Assembly: GCA_017984035.1 (NCBI GenBank)
Contig: JAGOAF010000033.1
Span: 1 to 15,088, forward strand
DNA length: 15,088 nucleotides
Origin: Flavobacterium sp.
GTDB taxonomy: Bacteria > Bacteroidota > Bacteroidia > Flavobacteriales > Flavobacteriaceae
Reading direction: 5' to 3'
The position numbers and the translations under genes are program-made. This document shows, one piece after another, positions 13,700 to 15,088 of the stretch. How positions within the stretch are numbered: the first letter of the stretch is position 1; every line of letters starts with the position of its first letter. The notes under the pieces are model-generated. The model was not told the origin of the DNA. It saw only the letters and a list, made by a program, of their open reading frames with translations, and did not search any database.

Positions 13700-15088
13700 T
13701 TAAAAGGCAAGACTATTATTTTCCAGCTTCACATCCGCCATTAAACCGCTTGGGTCTAGCGTAATTTTTTTAATGCTCGATTTGGGTTTTGTAATACTAA
13801 ATTCAAATGTAGGATACGCCCAAGCCCAATCGTTTAAAACAGTTCTTTTAATGGCAGGAGTTGGGTTTTCTTTTTCAAAACTCATCATACGCAACGGTAT
13901 ATAAAAACTTTCTGAAGTGCCGTCTGTATACTCTACAAGTACATCAATAGGCATTGGCATTCTCCCTATTCTTTCTAAAGTTACTGTTGTAGCTGTAACA
14001 TTGTCTTTCACCTCTTTTATGCCGTAATCGATAGTATTAGTTGTTGCCGTCCAGTCTAACAAGTACCAATCCAAATTTGCGCCAGAAACACGTTCAGCAG
14101 ATCGTTTTACATCGTTTGGGGTTGGATGTTTGAATTTGAAATCGGCATAATAGCGGTGCAATGTTTCTTTTAATTTTTCTTCCCCAATCAAGTATCCTAA
14201 TTGCGACAAGAAAATGCTTCCTTTTACATAGGAAGAGATACTATAAGAGCGGTTTTCATCGTAGCGATCACCATGTGTGCTTTGTGGTTGCTCTTTACCA
14301 GAATCGACTAATTTAGCATAGGCTAAATAACTTCCTTTGAATGGATTAGTTGCTTTTTTTTCAGCAAATTCGTTGAGTGCTAAATCTTCTATAAATGATG
14401 TAAAACCTTCGTCCATCCAAGGATGTTTGGATTCGTTAGAAGCCAGAATATGTTGGAACCAAGAATGCGCTAACTCGTGTGCAGCAGTGCCAGAAATACC
14501 TTCAAAAGTTCCGTTTCCAAGCATCAAGGTACACATAGCATATTCCATTCCCCCATCACCCCCTTGAATAAATGAATATTGTTTATAAGGATAGTTACCC
14601 ACCGTAGCATTGTAAAAGCCCATTACTTTTACCATTAGCGGTTGTAGTTTTTTCCAATTGTCAATAATTGCAGGGTTGTTTTTGTACAAAAAGTGAATCG
14701 CTACATCATTCGGACCAGCCACCACATCGTGAAGGTAGTTTTTATCAGCCGCCCAAGTAAAATCGTGTACCATTGGCGCCACAAAATGCCAAGTTAGGGT
14801 TTTGTTTTTCTTTGGATGTACAACTGTTAATCCGGCATCTTGATAACCGTGACCAATTTCGTTTTTGTTTTGCAAGTAACCCGATCCACCTAAAATATAA
14901 TTAGAATCGATAGTAATATTCACATCAAAATTCCCCCAAACGCCATGAAATTCTCTTGCGATATAAGGATCAGCGTGCCAACCTTCAAAATCGAATTCAG
15001 CTAATTTTGGATACCACTGTGCCATAGATAATTCTACACCTTCTGCATTATTTCTTCCTGAACGACGAATTTGAACAGGTACTTGTCC
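13700..15088 (-). CDS. M1 family metallopeptidase (3' part, truncated by the window edge)
   Basis: The frame is open to base 15088, so the N-terminus lies outside the window; the last 462 residues are visible. This is a gluzincin aminopeptidase. GGDGGMEYAM is a variant of the GxMEN exopeptidase motif. HELAH, encoded at 14465-14479, is the HExxH zinc site and is followed at exactly 18 residues by the third ligand, Glu, in WMDEGFTSF. WYLLDWTATTNTIDYGI marks the end of the catalytic helical domain, and a beta-rich C-terminal segment follows. The family removes N-terminal residues from peptides with a bound zinc ion. Cellular location cannot be judged without the N-terminus. I saw no terminator between it and the SnoaL-like gene, so both may share one transcript. 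Confidence 0.93.
   Translation of the reverse strand, partial: GQVPVQIRRSGRNNAEGVELSMAQWYPKLAEFDFEGWHADPYIAREFHGVWGNFDVNITIDSNYILGGSGYLQNKNEIGHGYQDAGLTVVHPKKNKTLTWHFVAPMVHDFTWAADKNYLHDVVAGPNDVAIHFLYKNNPAIIDNWKKLQPLMVKVMGFYNATVGNYPYKQYSFIQGGDGGMEYAMCTLMLGNGTFEGISGTAAHELAHSWFQHILASNESKHPWMDEGFTSFIEDLALNEFAEKKATNPFKGSYLAYAKLVDSGKEQPQSTHGDRYDENRSYSISSYVKGSIFLSQLGYLIGEEKLKETLHRYYADFKFKHPTPNDVKRSAERVSGANLDWYLLDWTATTNTIDYGIKEVKDNVTATTVTLERIGRMPMPIDVLVEYTDGTSESFYIPLRMMSFEKENPTPAIKRTVLNDWAWAYPTFEFSITKPKSSIKKITLDPSGLMADVKLENNSLAF

Overview
The window is AT-rich bacterial chromosome that looks like a flavobacterium (Bacteroidota, Flavobacteriaceae). The evidence is threefold. Promoters fit the Bacteroidota consensus (TTTG, about 20 nt, TAnnTTTG) and recognisable Shine-Dalgarno sequences are nearly absent. 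Several families are typical of that group: a HU-CCDC81/SPOR envelope protein, an OmpH-like lipoprotein, a PIF1-type helicase with a C-terminal helix-turn-helix, and a YtxH/holin-like/DUF6327-like trio. The YbeY metal site also has the Bacteroidota-style variation. Almost everything is core chromosome. I saw no transposase, phage, CRISPR, tRNA or rRNA.

Layout: bases 1-312 hold the C-terminus of an unidentified protein, followed by a perfect-palindrome terminator. Bases 617-1573 hold three tightly packed genes for small envelope proteins: YtxH-like, a two-helix holin-like protein and a DUF6327-like protein. They end in a bidirectional terminator shared with the convergent gltX (1604-3109, minus). 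A divergent promoter region (3110-3401) follows. Next comes the rightward unit ybeY, mnmG and a class I SAM methyltransferase (3402-6708), which ends in a hairpin terminator. An OmpH/Skp-like lipoprotein (6956-7519) has its own promoter and terminator. The helicase (7641-9914) converges on the SPOR protein gene (9956-10891, minus). dprA (11110-12210) converges on trpS (12207-13181, minus) and their stop codons overlap. The right end holds a SnoaL/NTF2-like gene (minus) and the truncated 3' part of an M1 metallopeptidase gene (minus).

Themes: translation and RNA maturation dominate (GltX and TrpS charge tRNA, MnmG modifies tRNA wobble uridines, YbeY processes rRNA). DprA and the helicase handle DNA. 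The most notable signal is not a gene. Three near-perfect copies of the ParB-binding parS sequence sit around mnmG: one forms the last codons of ybeY, one lies between ybeY and mnmG, and one lies 2 bp after the mnmG stop in the opposite orientation. This suggests a centromere-like, probably origin-proximal segregation locus, although parA, parB and an origin are not in the window.

Several starts were moved from the longest open frame to better-supported positions: holin-like gene 969, SPOR gene 10891, dprA 11110 and trpS 13181. The SnoaL-like gene appears to start at TTG.
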